Positions 48,598 through 62,216 are shown, counted from the stretch's first letter. The stretch: DNA of 64,000 nucleotides from Dalbergia cochinchinensis (GCA_031216125.1 CM062376.1:11904001-11968000); one strand, 5' to 3'. The notes: generated by a model from the sequence alone, not told the origin. Translations and numbers: made by a program.

Positions 48598-51048
48598 GAA
48601 TGCCTTGAGGAGCTTGCACCACTTTTAGATCATTTGCCAAGTTTAGGAAACACTCAAAGCTTTTCTTTTCTCTCAAAGTTCTAGTGTTCTTCAAGTTCTT
48701 CAAGCTCTTCAAAGTTCTTCATCATCTTCATCTTCTTCTTCCATCTTCAAGTTCATCACACCAAGTAGGGATTTTCTTTCAAGTATTCCTTTCTTTAAAG
48801 TTCTTGTTCTAAGCTTTATGTGTATAGTTTCTCTTGATTCTTTTTAGAACTTATTTTCTTCTCCTTGTTCCTTCCCATTTTCGCCATATAGGCCTTAGAG
48901 AACAAAGGAATGAGAGCTTGATGATGAGAGTTTCATGATGATGTTCATCACTTGAAACAAACTCTAGAGCTTGATCTTTGTTCTTGAGCAAAAATGTTTC
49001 TAGTTTTTTTTCCTTTCTTGAACTCTTGAGAACTTTAGCTTTAATGATGTTTTACAATGGCTCTATGAACTCAATGATGAGGACTCATGATGTTGGTGTT
49101 AATATATCATCAAGATCATGAACTCTAGAGTTTTAAAATGTTCCTTTTTCTTCTTGAAGATTTCAGCCATTACCTTAAATTTTCTAAGCTTCATGGTTTG
49201 ATTTCCTATAAATATTATGTTGAGTTTCAAGAACTCTAAGCTTGACTTTACCTTGTTGGATGAGTTTGGGTTATGGTTTAAGTTCCTTTAAAGTCTTGTT
49301 AAGAGCTCTAGAGAGATAAAATGAACTTGCATAATTTATCTTATGCTTGCACTCATGTTTACATTCTTGTTATGCACCTTTACTTTCTAGCTATCACTTA
49401 AGAACATAAAGATTAAAATGGAACTTGTATCATCACTTAATTTAATTCTCGAAGCCTTTCTATTTCGGCCTTAAAGTCAATTGTTGTTGGGCCTAGAGCA
49501 CTAAAATAAAGAATTGAACTTGCATTATCACCTAATTAATTTCTCGAATGCCTATCTATTTCGGCCTTAAAGTCGATTGTTGTTGGGCCAAGAGCATTAA
49601 AATAAATAATTGAACCATGCATATTTACCTTCAAGCTTGCACGTTTAAGTTTATGCCTCGTGATATTTACTTTCAAGCTTGCACGTTTAAGTTTATGCCT
49701 TGCATATTTAAATTTAAGTCATCGCTTTACTTTGTAAGCAAGATTAAAAATGAAAAGCATGAGCACGTTTAGTTTATGTCGTAACTTAAGAACCTAGAGC
49801 TCAAAGACTTGCCCATTTCATTCCAAGTTAAAGTTTAATGTGAATGCATTCCTTGAATGTATAATTTCGGCCAAGTAGTGATGATGGACTTGCAATGAGT
49901 TTTCATCTAGCTACTAGGACCAAAAGTCTATGTTTTAAGTTTTCCCTAAAGCTTTACAAATCTTTATAAGGTTATGTCATCACAAGTTGTGATTTTATTA
50001 TCTTTTAGGGGATGGAATATGTTTTGGTCAGTGACCTAAGGCTTCACTTAGCCTCTTGATGAATTAAAATGTTTTGCAAAGAGTTTCAGAAGTTCTAGAT
50101 CGATTCCGAGAGAAACTAGTTAACTTATGTACCTAGAAATGTCAATTTAACTCTCTCATTTAAGTTAAATGTTTTCGGTTCTGATGTGATGAGTGTGATG
50201 CTGTATGATGATGTTTTGATGTGTTGGAATGTGTGAAAATATCATATGATGATGTAGAAGCGATCCTATGCATGATAGGTAAGAAACTAGCTAACTAGAA
50301 ATACCGTAAAGCTAGAATTTAACATAGTTTTGATCCATTTGTTTATGGAAATTTTCCAAACTGTTTTAATGGGGACATAATCAGATTTAGATTGTTTAGA
50401 CATGAAAAACTTGGTATCATTTGAGTTAGAATTGAATTCTAGCACCTATGGGGAAACTAGTAACTAGAAAACCGTAAAAATGCAAATGTAGAACTCTTAG
50501 AACGTTTAATTTTCTGGATTCTATCCAGCACCCTTACAACATGGTAAATATGATTAATAATTAGTCCTTAAGCATAGGAATGCCTCATAATTGACTTAGA
50601 TTTAATATATAGTGCCTTCGGCGAAAATGGAACCAAGAAAGGGTCTAAAACGTAAGTTCTAGAACCCCGTATTCACATGTTAGGATTTCCACCCTATGCT
50701 ATTCAGATTTAAAAGTAAAATGAGAGGATTATGAATGATGTTTAATTATGAGCCTTAGGTGCTTAAAATATGAATGACGGAGGTAGAGAACTATATCTCA
50801 AGATTAAGACCCGTAAGGGTCAAAGCATAAGCTACCGTAAGGGTAAGCGTTTGGATGTTTTATGATGATGCATGAAGTATGCTAATGATGATGATGTTAT
50901 TCATATGAGGAATTTATGAGACTATATGTTTATGTGGCATAAAACAAATTTGGAAGGAAATTCGGTGTAATGACCACAGCACTAATTTCCGACAAATTTG
51001 GGGACTTAAAGAGATTTTGAAAATTAAGGTACTAAGATGGGTTCTAGG

Positions 51049-51236
51049 ATGACACCGGTTCGGCCGAGCACCCCTAAGAGTTTTGCCCCCTAACCCGTAC
51101 TCAGATAGTCGGGATTTATGATTTATGATACGCTTATCGTTAAGTGGTAAGTAAGAACTAGTGACGACTAGTTAAGGTATGAGCTCATAACCTAGATGTA
51201 TGACACGCTCGGGTGACACCGTTCGGCCGAGCACCC
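51049..51236 (+). repeat. Two GC-rich LTR motifs in A9
   Basis: Copies at 51049-51075 and 51212-51236 flank the palindrome block (51178-51189). A3 has a third copy in between, so motif number varies between close relatives. Confidence 0.7.
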
Positions 51237-51637
51237 CTGGCTCGATTGTCTTTAGGGTGGCCCATGAGGAAGAGAAGTTTCATTATTATGATTATGTCAC
51301 TAAGTTTTGTCCCATATGAATGTTACTATTGCCACTTTATGCCACCAAGAATGATGATGCTTGATGTTATGTTTTATGTATGTGCATTAGGTAGTGCCAT
51401 GCATACATTTTCCATTATGTTATGCTCATGACATTAAGATCATCCTAAAATGAATGGACCTTGGCTAAAATATATTTTTAAGTTTAAAATGAACTTAATA
51501 CATGCTCACTGCTTTGTATAAATAAACCCAAGGTTCCCGAGGACGTAGATGATGACACCTAGGTAGTAGGAGGCCCTACCGAGATTCTTTAGCAAGATTC
51601 TCACTCCTCTATCTCTTTCTTTCCGCCACGCCTTCAG

Positions 51638-52155
51638 ATGGCGACGTCAGAGTGTTCGTGGACACACCGACATGGGAGGTGCACTATGACCCGGCTCACG
51701 GGTCATACCATTTTGAGGGGCAAAGGCACGGCGCGGGTTTTCATGTTCGTAGGACGCCCTTCGCCATCCCGCACACCCATCGCTTCCCCGATCGCACCCT
51801 ATGGCGACGCATTTAAGCGGTTTTTGAGCGCATGCAGACGCATGACGAGAGAGTGCTCGCATGCACACCGCCGCTTTAGCCATGCGAGACTATCCCGACA
51901 TGCGTGCTCGGACCTACTTCTCGGAGACCGACCCGTCCGAGGGCCCGCCTACTCATCCAGATAGCGAGAGCTCGCCCTCTCCACCATTGATGAGGAGGGC
52001 GGTGAGGATACCGTGACTCAGCCCCGACTTGCACGACGATCGAAAATGCGGCCACACCATGGGGTCACTCTCGATCCCCGTTCCGCCTCTTTACGCCTGA
52101 GGAGCTCGCACAGTTTCCCGGATACTTGCCTCGTTCACGAGACGGACGTCAGTAG
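51638..52155 (+). pseudogene. LTR-borne ORF relic in A9
   Basis: It begins ATGGCGACGTCAGAG, one base short compared with A3, so the frame is lost by codon 4. The DNA nevertheless aligns with the A3 ORF to the end, including the C-terminal FTPEELAQFPG segment and the TAG stop at 52153-52155. It is GC-rich. The contrast with A3, which is otherwise almost the same LTR, shows that the open frame is easily lost. Confidence 0.6.
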
Positions 52156-54070
52156 GAGGTGACGATCGATCGATGGAGTACCCGGTTAGAGCACACACCA
52201 CTTAGATGGGGAGAAACCTTCTTTTGTTTAGAGGTTATCCTATTAGGTGCACTCGGGTAGGGGAGTAGATTATGTTTATGCTTATGTTGTACTTTCTTTT
52301 ATGCATTTCCCTTGTACTAAATTAAGACCCACACTTATAAGTGGGCAAGTTATATATATATAAGATGACATTCAGTGATGTTCATGTTGTGCTTTATGTT
52401 ATGATGTTGTGAGACATTTATTTACCATACATGGTTTACCACTTATCGCATCACGCGGCTCTCACTTTTATTTCAAAAAAAAAATTACCCGTATTTTCCG
52501 CTAAGTAATTCAAAGTTAAATGAGAACTATGAAGTAACAAACTAATGACTAACCTAAATATGTTCTAGAGTATTGGGTTAAAAATTAGGATGTTACAGTA
52601 TATGTACATTAAGTGATTGAATCTTAAAAGTAACCTACTTCGGAAGTATGATTTCGAACTTTAAAAATAAACCGTTATTATATAATGCATGAACACTTTT
52701 TCTTAATAAACCAAAGTGGCTGGGGCGATGACGATGACATTATAATTGTGTATTTGGGAGAGTTACTCTACTGAGAATTGTATAATTCTCATCCCTATGT
52801 TTGTGTGTTCTCGTGTCGTCTCCAGGTTGACACAGAAAATCGAGAGATCAAGTACGCCAAAGAACGCGGAAGTGCAATAGTGTAGTAGTTAATGCTTTTA
52901 TTATTTTGTATTTAGTGGAATGGATATATATGTAAATATGTTAAAGGACAAAGGTGTGTTAAAGCTCATGAAAGAGCTTCCTTTATGTATTGAACTTTGT
53001 ATTAAATATATATTTTGGTTTCATTACTATATATTTTAGTAGAATTATGTCCTAGTTATCTTGCGAATCAATCAAACTGGCTATAGATATTTAAGAAAGG
53101 TCCACTAATTTATAAGTAACAACTCTCGAGTATTATGTCATGACTTAAGGATGATGTTGTACTTGGGAGGATGTTACATTATGCAACTCTAATGTTCCAA
53201 ATGAAACTATAACATGCAAATGATGAATCCTACCTTTAGAGATTAATATCTCACATAGCATTAAATATCACATGAATTCATCAACTCAAATTATCAATAC
53301 ATAAACATTTCCTTAAACGGTCAAACCCCCAAATTGGGTAACTCAATTGTCAAATTATTTTCTTATATATCCCCAAGGTTCTGTAAAAATTTCAGAGTAA
53401 AAGAGTTCTCTAACTATGTTAATAAAATTAGACAAATTTGGTGGTCAGAAACCACTCGACGTCAGCTCAAGAACCAAAATTCATAATTTTTAACCCTAGC
53501 AATTGAACCCAAAAAATTCAAAATAAAAATCCTAGTAAAAACTCAATATGTCTCCAATACCCTATAAAAATTTCAAGTGATAATTCCATCATCTTATATA
53601 GTAACAAAATTAGTAAAATTTACAGCTTTTGTTCCAGCACTTCAGGCAGCATATGCTTAATTTCGGTTCTTAATTTCTTTAAAGTAGTTTGACTCAAAAT
53701 CGGAACCCAAGAAAATTCATGGGACTAGCCCAAGATGTTAGGTCCAACATATATTTTTTCCAGATCACGAAAAATGCCCACAACAAGCCCAGAAAATTCG
53801 TGATCACACACTGTCTGTAAGAAAACCGAAAATCCAGCAGCATGGTTCAAAATCTCTTTCCACAAAAATGGTTTTTCACAACATCAAACCACTCCACCAA
53901 AATTAATACATCACTATCAATATATTATCAACTAATTCAGCTCGAAAATGTTCAGTTAAATCAGTAAAAGATATCACAAAATAGAGTTGACTTAAAAGGG
54001 ATTTAGAATGCCCTCCTTTGAAAGCTTTAAAGCTTTATAACTCCAAAGGTTGTTCCAATTGATTTCCCTT

Positions 54071-57044
54071 TGTAATATTCTCCCAAGTACAACGTTATCC
54101 TTAAGTCATGACATCAGACTCGAAAGTTGTTACTTATAAATTAGCGGACCTTTCTTAAATATCTATAGCCAGTTTGATTGATTTGCAAGATAACTATGTC
54201 GTAATTCTATTGAAGTATATATATATCAAGGAAAACCAAAACATTTATTTAATACAAGGTTAAGTACACAAGGGAAGCTCTTTTATGAGCTTTAACACAC
54301 CTTTTTCCTCTAACATATTTACATACATATCTATTCCACTAAATACAACATAATAAAAGCATTAACTACTACACTATTGAACTTCCGAGTTCTTTGGCAT
54401 AGCAGTCTCTCGATTTTCTGCGTCAACCTGGAGACGACACGGGAACAAAAAAACATAGGGGTGAGAATTATACAATTCTCAGTAGGGTAACTCCCCCAAA
54501 TACACAATTATAATGTCATCTTCATCACCCCAACCACTTCGGTTTATTAAGAAAAAGTGGTCATGCATTATATAATAACGGTCTATTTTTAAAGTTCCAA
54601 ATCATACTTTCGAAGTAGGTTACTTTTAACATTCAATCATTTAATATACATATACCATACTACTCAACATCATATATTACTAACTTTCCCCTTAAATATA
54701 TTGGTCTCAATATCAATACTAAACTTCTTCACTCAGCATATAAGACAAAGGATTTCTTAGAAAATTTACTTCTTAAACTTGTCTTGGCCCTTGACTAATC
54801 TTGTCATATCTGGATGTTACGTACCGTCGTCCCCAGTGTGGCAATAATGGGTAATAGACTGCTTTTCAGGACTGAGCTCATTCCCATACATGATCATTGG
54901 ATTTACTTTCTCCAATTCTCACATTGCATCTATTCTTAGCCAGGTTTACTTTCCCGACTCAATTTAAGGGTAGTCAGTTTACTTTCCCTGATTGCATCGG
55001 ATTTACTTTCTCCAGCCCAAGGATTATAAATCTTATGCTTTTCTTGGTAGTTAGGTTTACTTTCCCTAACAAATTAGATTTACTTTCTCCAGTCCAAGAA
55101 ACATAATTTTATGCTTTTCTTTCGCATATAAGCAATTGTAATAATCATTCATATCTATGCATACCTAACTTTATCAATAAGTTCACATGCTCAATTATTC
55201 ATACTCATATTCAGGTACTCATGTCATACTAGTACAAAATACCATTATTTCATCAATTCAAAGCATCAATTTATTTTCAGCACAATGGTAGATTTCACAC
55301 TATTGTGGCACGAATTTATTTGCATATAAAACAATCATTTTAGAAGCTATAAAAATTATCAAGGACACCTCAATGTGTCACCGATTTTCTGTAAAATTTT
55401 CAAGGTAATTAGATTCTCTAACTATATTAACAAAATTCTACAAATTTAGTGGTCAGAAACCCCTCCACCTCAGTTCAAGAACTATAATTCATATTTTTTA
55501 ACCCCAGCAAGTGATTGAATCAATTCAGAATAAAAATCATGGTTATACTTTGAGATGTTATAAGCATCCTGTAAAAATTTCAAAGGATAATTCAATTATT
55601 TTCTATTGTAACAAAATTATACAAAATCACAACTTTAGTTCCCATAATCCAGGCAGCATGGTTACCATCTCGGTTCATGAATTTTTTTAAGCATAGAAAA
55701 ATTGCCCAGAAAGACTCCAAAACTTTACTAGAGACACCTTAACATGTTTTCTACATCCCATAAAATTTTCAGATTAATCCAAGATTCTAAATAGGCTATA
55801 AAATTCGAACAAATTCCCTGCCTACTTAAAACTAGGATTTTTCCAGCAACAAGGTTCAAGCAACATGATTTTTTTCAATAACTAAACGTTCAAACCAAGA
55901 CTCAAGAAAATTCGTGGGACTATCCTAAGATGTTAACTTCAACATATAATTTTTCTAGTTCATAAAAATGATTATAATTGAACCAGAAAATGCATGAACA
56001 AATCCTGCCCTGATGAAATCCGAAAATCGAGCAAACCAATTCAAAATCTCCTTTGATAAAAATGATTTTTCCACAACACTAAACACTCCACCAAAATTAA
56101 TACATCAATATCTATCTATCATCAATCAATAAATCTAGAAAAGTCCAGCCAAAACAATCAGCAACTTTTAGAGAAAAATTGGAAAGCAAAAGAACAAATA
56201 AAGCCCTACTTTTGGTAACTTAATGGATCCTTGACTCCAAGGTGCTCCAAGATTGATTCCTACCACTTCAAAGCTCCCAAACCCACACCAAACCCTTCCT
56301 TAGGCAGAGGAGTATGAGATATCAAAGTGAGGAATTAAAATTTTAATCAATTAGTTTGGTAGATCTTGATGAGAGGAAGAAGTTTAGTAAAGGAAGGTTG
56401 AGCTTTTGGTGATTTTGGGCTAGTCCTTTGGAGGTTTGAATCAAGATGGAAGCTCTCAAGAATGGCAACAATGGAAGCTGGTTCTTCTCTCTATTTGGCC
56501 GAGAAATGCTTCGCTTCTTAAAGAAGATTAGTGATATTTATCTTATACAATGTTAGAATATTATATAATATGAATAGATAATTATAAATCTAGGAAAGAA
56601 AAGCAAATGGATGGCTAGGATTTAATCTTGCTTTACAAGATTAAATCTTAACCATTCACTAAGTCCAAATGGATATATATTACCCTTTTATACAGACTAA
56701 ATCATCTTTCGGTGTTAAAAATCGCACACCGAAATCTTATTGAATGGGTAAAACAGTGTACTCGGGTAATCAAACATTGCCTGAAAAATAATTTCGGGTA
56801 TAAAATCTTTATTTCTACCTATTTCTAACCATAATCTTATAATTTCTAAATTTCAGACATCTCCGGGGTCCAATTTTAGGGTTTCGACTGTCCTGATGGA
56901 CCAGTAGGACCCGCGGGTTACTATTTATATTTTTTTTTTTACAAATCCGTTGAATCATCCTCATCATTGTTAAAACTTTTAGATTTTTGAAATTACGACT
57001 AAGAAAGCTCAAATTAATTTTTAACTAATTTTTAGGGTGTTACA
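54071..57044 (-). mobile_element. LTR B4, family B
   Basis: A 2974-bp minus-strand LTR from TGTAATATTC (54071) to GGGTGTTACA (57044). Flanks CCCTT and CCTTT differ at one base, consistent with an aged target-site duplication. It lies inside B5, a relative of the same family. Confidence 0.85.
54895..55095 (-). repeat. GGAAAGTAAACC repeat in B4
   Basis: Six copies of the GGAAAGTAAAYC word on the minus strand, like those in B2 and B3. Confidence 0.65.
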
Positions 57045-58524
57045 CCTTTCACTTCAAGGCCACCAATTCAACATCAATTCCTTCCTTAGGTAGTGAAGAA
57101 TGATCTCTCAAGGTGGAAAAATGTGATGGATTCAAATTCTAATCGGTTAGTTTGGTAGATATTGAGGAGTAGAACAAGTTTAGTGAAGGAAGATTGTGCT
57201 TTTGGTGACTTTGGGCTAGTCCTTTGGAGGTTGAACCTTTGTTCATGGCTATTTTAGAGGAAAAAGAATGGAGTTTGTGTGTGCTGTACATATGGCCGAG
57301 AATTGAAGTTTCAATGACAAGCTTGGTCAAGTTTATCATGTAATAAATGCATGACTATCATATATTGTAATTAGACAATATCAAATATAATAAAGTAAAA
57401 TGGATGGTTATGATTCAATCTTGTAATTCAAGGTTGAATCTTAGCCATTCATTTGATTTAAAGAGATAATCTCATTCATATTGTAAAGATCAAATTAGTT
57501 TTCGGTATTAGAATTCGTACATTGAAATTTCGCCAAACGGGTAAAACAGTGTACTCGGGTAATCAAACATTGCCCGAAAAATAATTTCGGGTATAAAATC
57601 TTTATTTCTATCTATTTCTAAACTTATTTTCATATTTTCCCAATTTCGGGCACCTTCAGGTCCCAAATCAGGGGTTTCGGCTGCCCCGGCGGGCCTACGG
57701 GGCCCGTAAGTTACTATTCACTTTTTTTTTTTTACAAATCCGTTAGATCGTCCTCATCATTGTTCAAACTATCAAATTTTTGAAATTACGATTAGTAAAG
57801 CCTAAATTAATTTTTAAATAATTTTTAGGGTGTTACATATTCACTTTAAATCAACAATCAACTTTAAGGTTGAAATAGGTAGGCTTTGAGATTAATTAGT
57901 TAGGTGATAGCAAAGGAATATAAACATGAATGCAATGTACTACCTCGCATTTTCATCTAGCTTTATAAAAGAAGAACTCAAGCTCTAGAGGTCCTATTGT
58001 AATGAACTCATAGTCATTATCTAGAAACTTTCATCATCAAGCTATCATGAGAAACCATCAAAATCTTAATGGCTGAAAAGCATAAGGAAGGAAAAGGAAG
58101 AAACTGAAATGGTAAAGCATCAAAACATCATTTTAAACCAAGAAGAAAGCTTAACAAAGTAAAGAAATAACTTTCCAAATAACTCCCTACCAAAGGTATG
58201 TTTTCTTGGGGATGAAAAGGACTTGATCTTGAGAAAAGGATGAGAAGAAGATCTTCCTTGGAGTGGAGAGGAAGATTCGGCCAAGGGGAAAAAGGAAGGA
58301 AGAAGGTTATGTTTCTTGAGTTTGATCTTGGGAATGGCAAGGCCAAGTGTTTAGAGGGTGGTGTATGGTTGAGAGATAATGGCCCTTTGTGAGTAAGAAG
58401 GAGATGAAGAAGAAGATGGAAGAACTCTTTGAACTTTTGAGAGAAAATGAGAGAAACTCAAGAATGCTCTTTGAAACTCACTCTTGGCAATTGCTCAAAA
58501 TGTGACCAAGTTCTTCCAAGCATG

Positions 58525-58534
58525 GTATTTATAG
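58525..58534 (-). promoter_or_regulatory. TATA box of LTR A8
   Basis: CTATAAATAC on the minus strand, about 1.0 kb from the LTR start at 59532, with a CT-rich leader downstream. The spacing agrees with A1, A5 and A9. Confidence 0.55.
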
Positions 58535-59527
58535 AAAAACAAACTCTAGGGTGAATGAATGGAGGGGGAGACCGCGGCATTTTGGAGGGAAGAAGGAAGG
58601 AAAATATCTTATTAGTTGGTCATTCAAAGGCATGGTTCAAGGCATGGTTGAGTATGGCTCAAAGCATGGCCTTAAGCATGGTCCTAAGCATGGCTCTTTG
58701 AGTATTTGAATTCCAACATGTGATGGATTTAAGGAGGAGGGTGTGGCCGATTCTTATCAAAGGTTTAGGGAGGATATTTTGTCATTTCATTTGTATTATG
58801 ACTTGATTTAGGGAATAGGTTTGATTAGGTAATTGATTAGGAGTTTGTAAGTAAGTGTTTAGGTGAGGTAATGGATAATTAAGGATGTCAAGACATGATT
58901 AGGGAGTGTTCTTGCTTCATTAGAGAGATTAAAACTCATTTTATAGTGTAAGCAATTATGAACACAATTTCTTGATTTAAGGAATTGGAGAGAGAAAATA
59001 CTATTTAAGATTCCATAACATGGAATCTTAACATAAAATAGGAATTTAAGCTTATCTAAGTAATCTTATGTTCTAATTAACCTTAATAAATTATTTTGAC
59101 TCTAGATTAATTACCAAAATTAATTAATCTTCGATTAGAGCCTAATATTGTTTAGGTTTCCTTAATTTCATCATTAGACTTGAAATGCACTATGCAGGGG
59201 TAAAATTGTAATTTTTGTCAAAAACTACCTGGGACCTCCGGGACTTAAACAAACCTTAAACATGCCTTGAAAACATATTTTTAGACTTCCAAGTCAAATC
59301 AGAATTCAAAATCATACTTAATCATAGCAAGGGTATTTTGGTCTTTTTTGCACAGAAATCCCAAAAATGAGATTTTTCTGCTCTATTAACATTCATTCAC
59401 ATACAATCCTCTTCTGACATTTCGACAGCCCTTTGAGGATGGCCGGGGCCGGCTATTCTAATTTCTCTGATAAAAGTGACCTCATGGTCATTTTGGTCAT
59501 TTGTACACTTAGAGAAAAATTAGGGCA

Positions 59528-60920
59528 TTACATTACTCCCCTCCTTAAAAGAATTTTGCCCTCGAAATTCATTACTTGGGAACAAATGGGATATTGTGCT
59601 TGCATGTCTGACTCCCACTCCCATTTGAGTTCTTCGGTTCTACCTTGTCCCCATGCAACTTTGACTAAAGGTACAGCCTTATTCCTTAGTTGTTTAACTC
59701 CACGGTTAACAATTCTCATAGGTGGCAGGTTAAACGTTAGGTTGTCCCTTAATTGTACATGTTCTAGCTCTAGCACGTGACTTAGGTCAGATTGATACTT
59801 TGTCAACTGAGAGACATGAAAAACATTGTGAAGGTTGGACAGACTTGGGGGTAGGGCTATACGGTAGGCTACAGACCCAACCTTGCTAAGGATTTCAAAT
59901 GGGCCAAGAAATCTGGGGCTCAATTTCTTTACTTTCATCGTTCGACCTATGCCTGTGGCAGGGGTGATGCTTAGGAACACGTGTTCCCCTTCTTGAAACT
60001 CTAGCGGCTTACGCTGTTTGTCCGCATAACTTTTCTATCAACTATGAGCAGTGGGAATTTTATCCCTAATTTTCTTGATTTGTTCCATTGTTTCCCTCAC
60101 AACATCAGGTCTGATTGGACTCTGCTCCCCAGATTCGTACTAATATAGGGGTGATTGACATTTTCATCCATAAAGGGCCTCATACGGTGCCATGCCAATG
60201 CTCGCATGATAACTATTGTTATACGCGAATTCAATTAGCGGCAGATACTTATCCAACTTCCTCTTTGGTCCAAAACACACACCCTTAACATATCTGCTAA
60301 GGTTTGCATAGTTCTTTCGGATTGACCGTCTGTTTATGGGTGGTAAGCCGTGCTTAGACACAGCTTCGAACCAAATGCCTTCTGAAAGGCTCCCCAAAAT
60401 CGTGATGTAAACCGCAGATCCTGATCCGAGATTATCATTGATGGTACTTCGTGTAATCTTAGAATCTCCTGAATATGTAACTGTGCTAGCCTATCCAAGG
60501 ATTAAGACACCTTAATAGGTAAAAAGTGGGCTAACTTGGTCAACCTATCCACTATCACCCATATGGTGTCATGGTTCGCTTGGGTCATCAATAGTCCAGT
60601 TACAAAATCCATCGAGATACTTTCCCATTTCTACTTGGGAATCGATAGGGGTTGCAACATTCCAAAGGGTTTTTGGTGCTCAATCTTCACCTTCTAACAA
60701 ACTAAGCACTTACTCACCCATGTGCATACATCCTTCTTCAATCCAGGCTACTAGAACATCTTCTTTAAATCTTGGTACATCTTGGTAGTACCAAGATGAA
60801 TGGTGAAATGGCTTTTATGGGCTTCCTTCAAAATCTCCTTGCGAAGATCACCACTAGCGGGTACACACATACGCCCTTCAAACCTCCATAAGTTATTATT
60901 ACTTCACTAGGAAAAACCTT
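59528..60920 (-). pseudogene. Ty3/gypsy pol remnant: integrase and chromodomain
   Basis: Minus-strand conceptual translation recovers the 3' part of a chromovirus polyprotein. In order: a zinc-binding region with HKSHFTIH and CLVC (about 60830-60690), the catalytic core with Asp in SMDFV, Asp in IISDQD and Glu in DGQSERT (about 60640-60310), then DKYLPLIEFAYNNSYHASIG, the GPF module SPRFLGPFEIL, and a chromodomain-like end with PLVKVAW and ESDMQAQYP (about 59690-59580). Integrase normally inserts the element cDNA, and the chromodomain steers it to heterochromatin. Several TGG or CAG codons have become TAG, and there are other stops, so it is dead. The last frame is open for 150 codons (59528-59980) and its stop lies inside the LTR. 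Reverse transcriptase and RNase H are absent, cut off by A10. Confidence 0.92.
59533..59546 (-). other. Polypurine tract beside LTR A8
   Basis: AAGGAGGGGAGTAA on the minus strand directly precedes the LTR start. This is the expected plus-strand primer of a Ty3/gypsy element and confirms that A8 is the 3' LTR. Confidence 0.8.
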
Positions 60921-62216
60921 TTAGCTTACCCCGATTTTTTCTGTCTAAGCAAAAATGACCAAAATGCCCCTGAGGTCATTTTCCACCTAGAATTTGAGGA
61001 TAGCCGACCCGACAGTCCTTGAAGGGTGAAATCGAGATTCAAAGGGGATTATGTGTGGTATGTATGCTAATAGAGCAGAAGAATCTCACTTTTGAGTTCT
61101 GATGCACTAAATGACCAAAACACCCCTGTGGCTGTCTAGCACCGTTTAATGAGCCGACTGAGCCTGAACCTTACCCCCAAAGGTTATAGATGATGTTTTC
61201 ATGAGCATGGGTATGTCTGTTTAAGTCTCGGTAGTCCCGGGCAGTTTTACCCAAAATTATGATTTTGCTCCTAGAATAGTGATTTTGAGGTTAATGACAT
61301 AATTAAGCAAACCTAAGGAATATTAGGATATAATCGAAGATTAATTAATTTCCATAATTAATCTAGAGTCAAAATGATTTATAAAAATTAATTAGAACTT
61401 AAAATTGCTTAGATTAAACTTAAACCTCTTTTAAAATTTAAGGCTTGAAGTCATGGAATCTTGAATAGTGTTTTCGTTATTCCAATCCCATGATTCAAGG
61501 AACCTAGGATGTGATTGATAATTGGTTGCAAAACCATCAGTTGTTTGACCTCTAAAGCTTGAAGGTTTCACTTTTGAAAAAGGTTTTTAACACAAAGAAA
61601 CTATGTTGTTATGAAGAGTAATCTTGAGCCTAAGATTCAAATAGATAAGAAATAGTTGTATTCATGTTTATTTTCTCTGCTATCACCTTAATAATTAATC
61701 TCAAAGCCTACCTATTTCAACCTTAAAATTGATTGTTGATTTAGAGTGAAAACTCTAAGGGGCCAAGAGCACTAAAATAAAGAATTGAACATGCATATCA
61801 TACTTATTTTTCCAAGTCATCACCTAAAAGCCTAAAGATAAGAAATGAACTTGCACTCATGTTTATATTTCTTGTCTAGCATGTTTATGTTTTGAGCCAT
61901 CACCTAAACTTAAAGATTAAGAATGAACTTGCATTCTCACATTTATTTTCAAGCCTTGCATCTTTATTTTTCCTTGCCATCACTTTATAATGCTAAGATT
62001 AAAAGGGAACTTGCATTAACATGTTTATGTTTATCACCCAAAGATCTAAGGTTCAAAGATTCTCTCTTAACTAAATCTTGAAAGCTATGGGCTTTTATCT
62101 TGTAAAAGTGTTTTGATTTCAAAAGAAATGATGAAGAAAGGTTTAGAATGGTTGTGAGAAGGAAGGAATGACTCAGATGTGTTTTAAACTTGGTTTTTCG
62201 TATTTTGAAGGTGCTG

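Larger units (their letters stand above)
47568..52597 (+). mobile_element. Solo LTR A9, family A
   Basis: A complete 5030-bp plus-strand LTR, from TGTAACACCCCGATTTC to TTAGGATGTTACA, flanked by a perfect duplication GTATA (47563-47567 and 52598-52602). It is the best reference copy: the TATA box is about 1.02 kb in, the GC-rich motifs and palindrome block are at about 3.5 kb, AATAAA is at about 3.95 kb, and the ORF relic is at 4.07-4.59 kb. It is nested in B2 and very similar to A3. Confidence 0.93.
45360..53178 (+). mobile_element. Solo LTR B2, interrupted by A9
   Basis: A plus-strand B LTR from TGTAACACCCTAAAAATTA (45360) to GGGAGGATGTTACA (53178). Without A9 it is about 2.79 kb. Flanks ATATG (45355-45359) and TTATG (53179-53183) differ at one base. 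It is inserted in A8. It carries the AATAAACC word and hairpin near 52700-52790. Confidence 0.85.
53280..57837 (-). mobile_element. LTR B5, truncated and interrupted by B4
   Basis: A minus-strand B LTR whose 5' end is at 57837 (plus-strand text GGGTGTTACA). Pieces are about 53280-54070 and 57045-57837, interrupted by B4. The left (3') end of the LTR is missing: B interior starts abruptly around 53240-53340 after a short A8 stretch. About 1 kb of A8 is also missing at this point, so one deletion probably removed both. Confidence 0.7.
43737..59532 (-). mobile_element. LTR A8: 3' LTR of a decayed Tekay-like element
   Basis: A minus-strand A LTR whose 5' end (TGTAATGCCC on the minus strand) is at 59532 and abuts a polypurine tract and pol remnant. 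Its 3' end is at 43737, where TG has become TC. It is broken into pieces: 43737-45359, about 53179-53240, and 57838-59532, separated by B2 (with A9) and by B5 (with B4). About 1 kb of A8 is missing at the B5 junction. It is the only A copy here still attached to coding sequence, so it links family A to the Ty3/gypsy chromoviruses. Confidence 0.85.

Noticed and set aside
59528..60920. Active integrase
   Set aside because: The catalytic residues can be read, but several in-frame stops and frameshifts break the frame.
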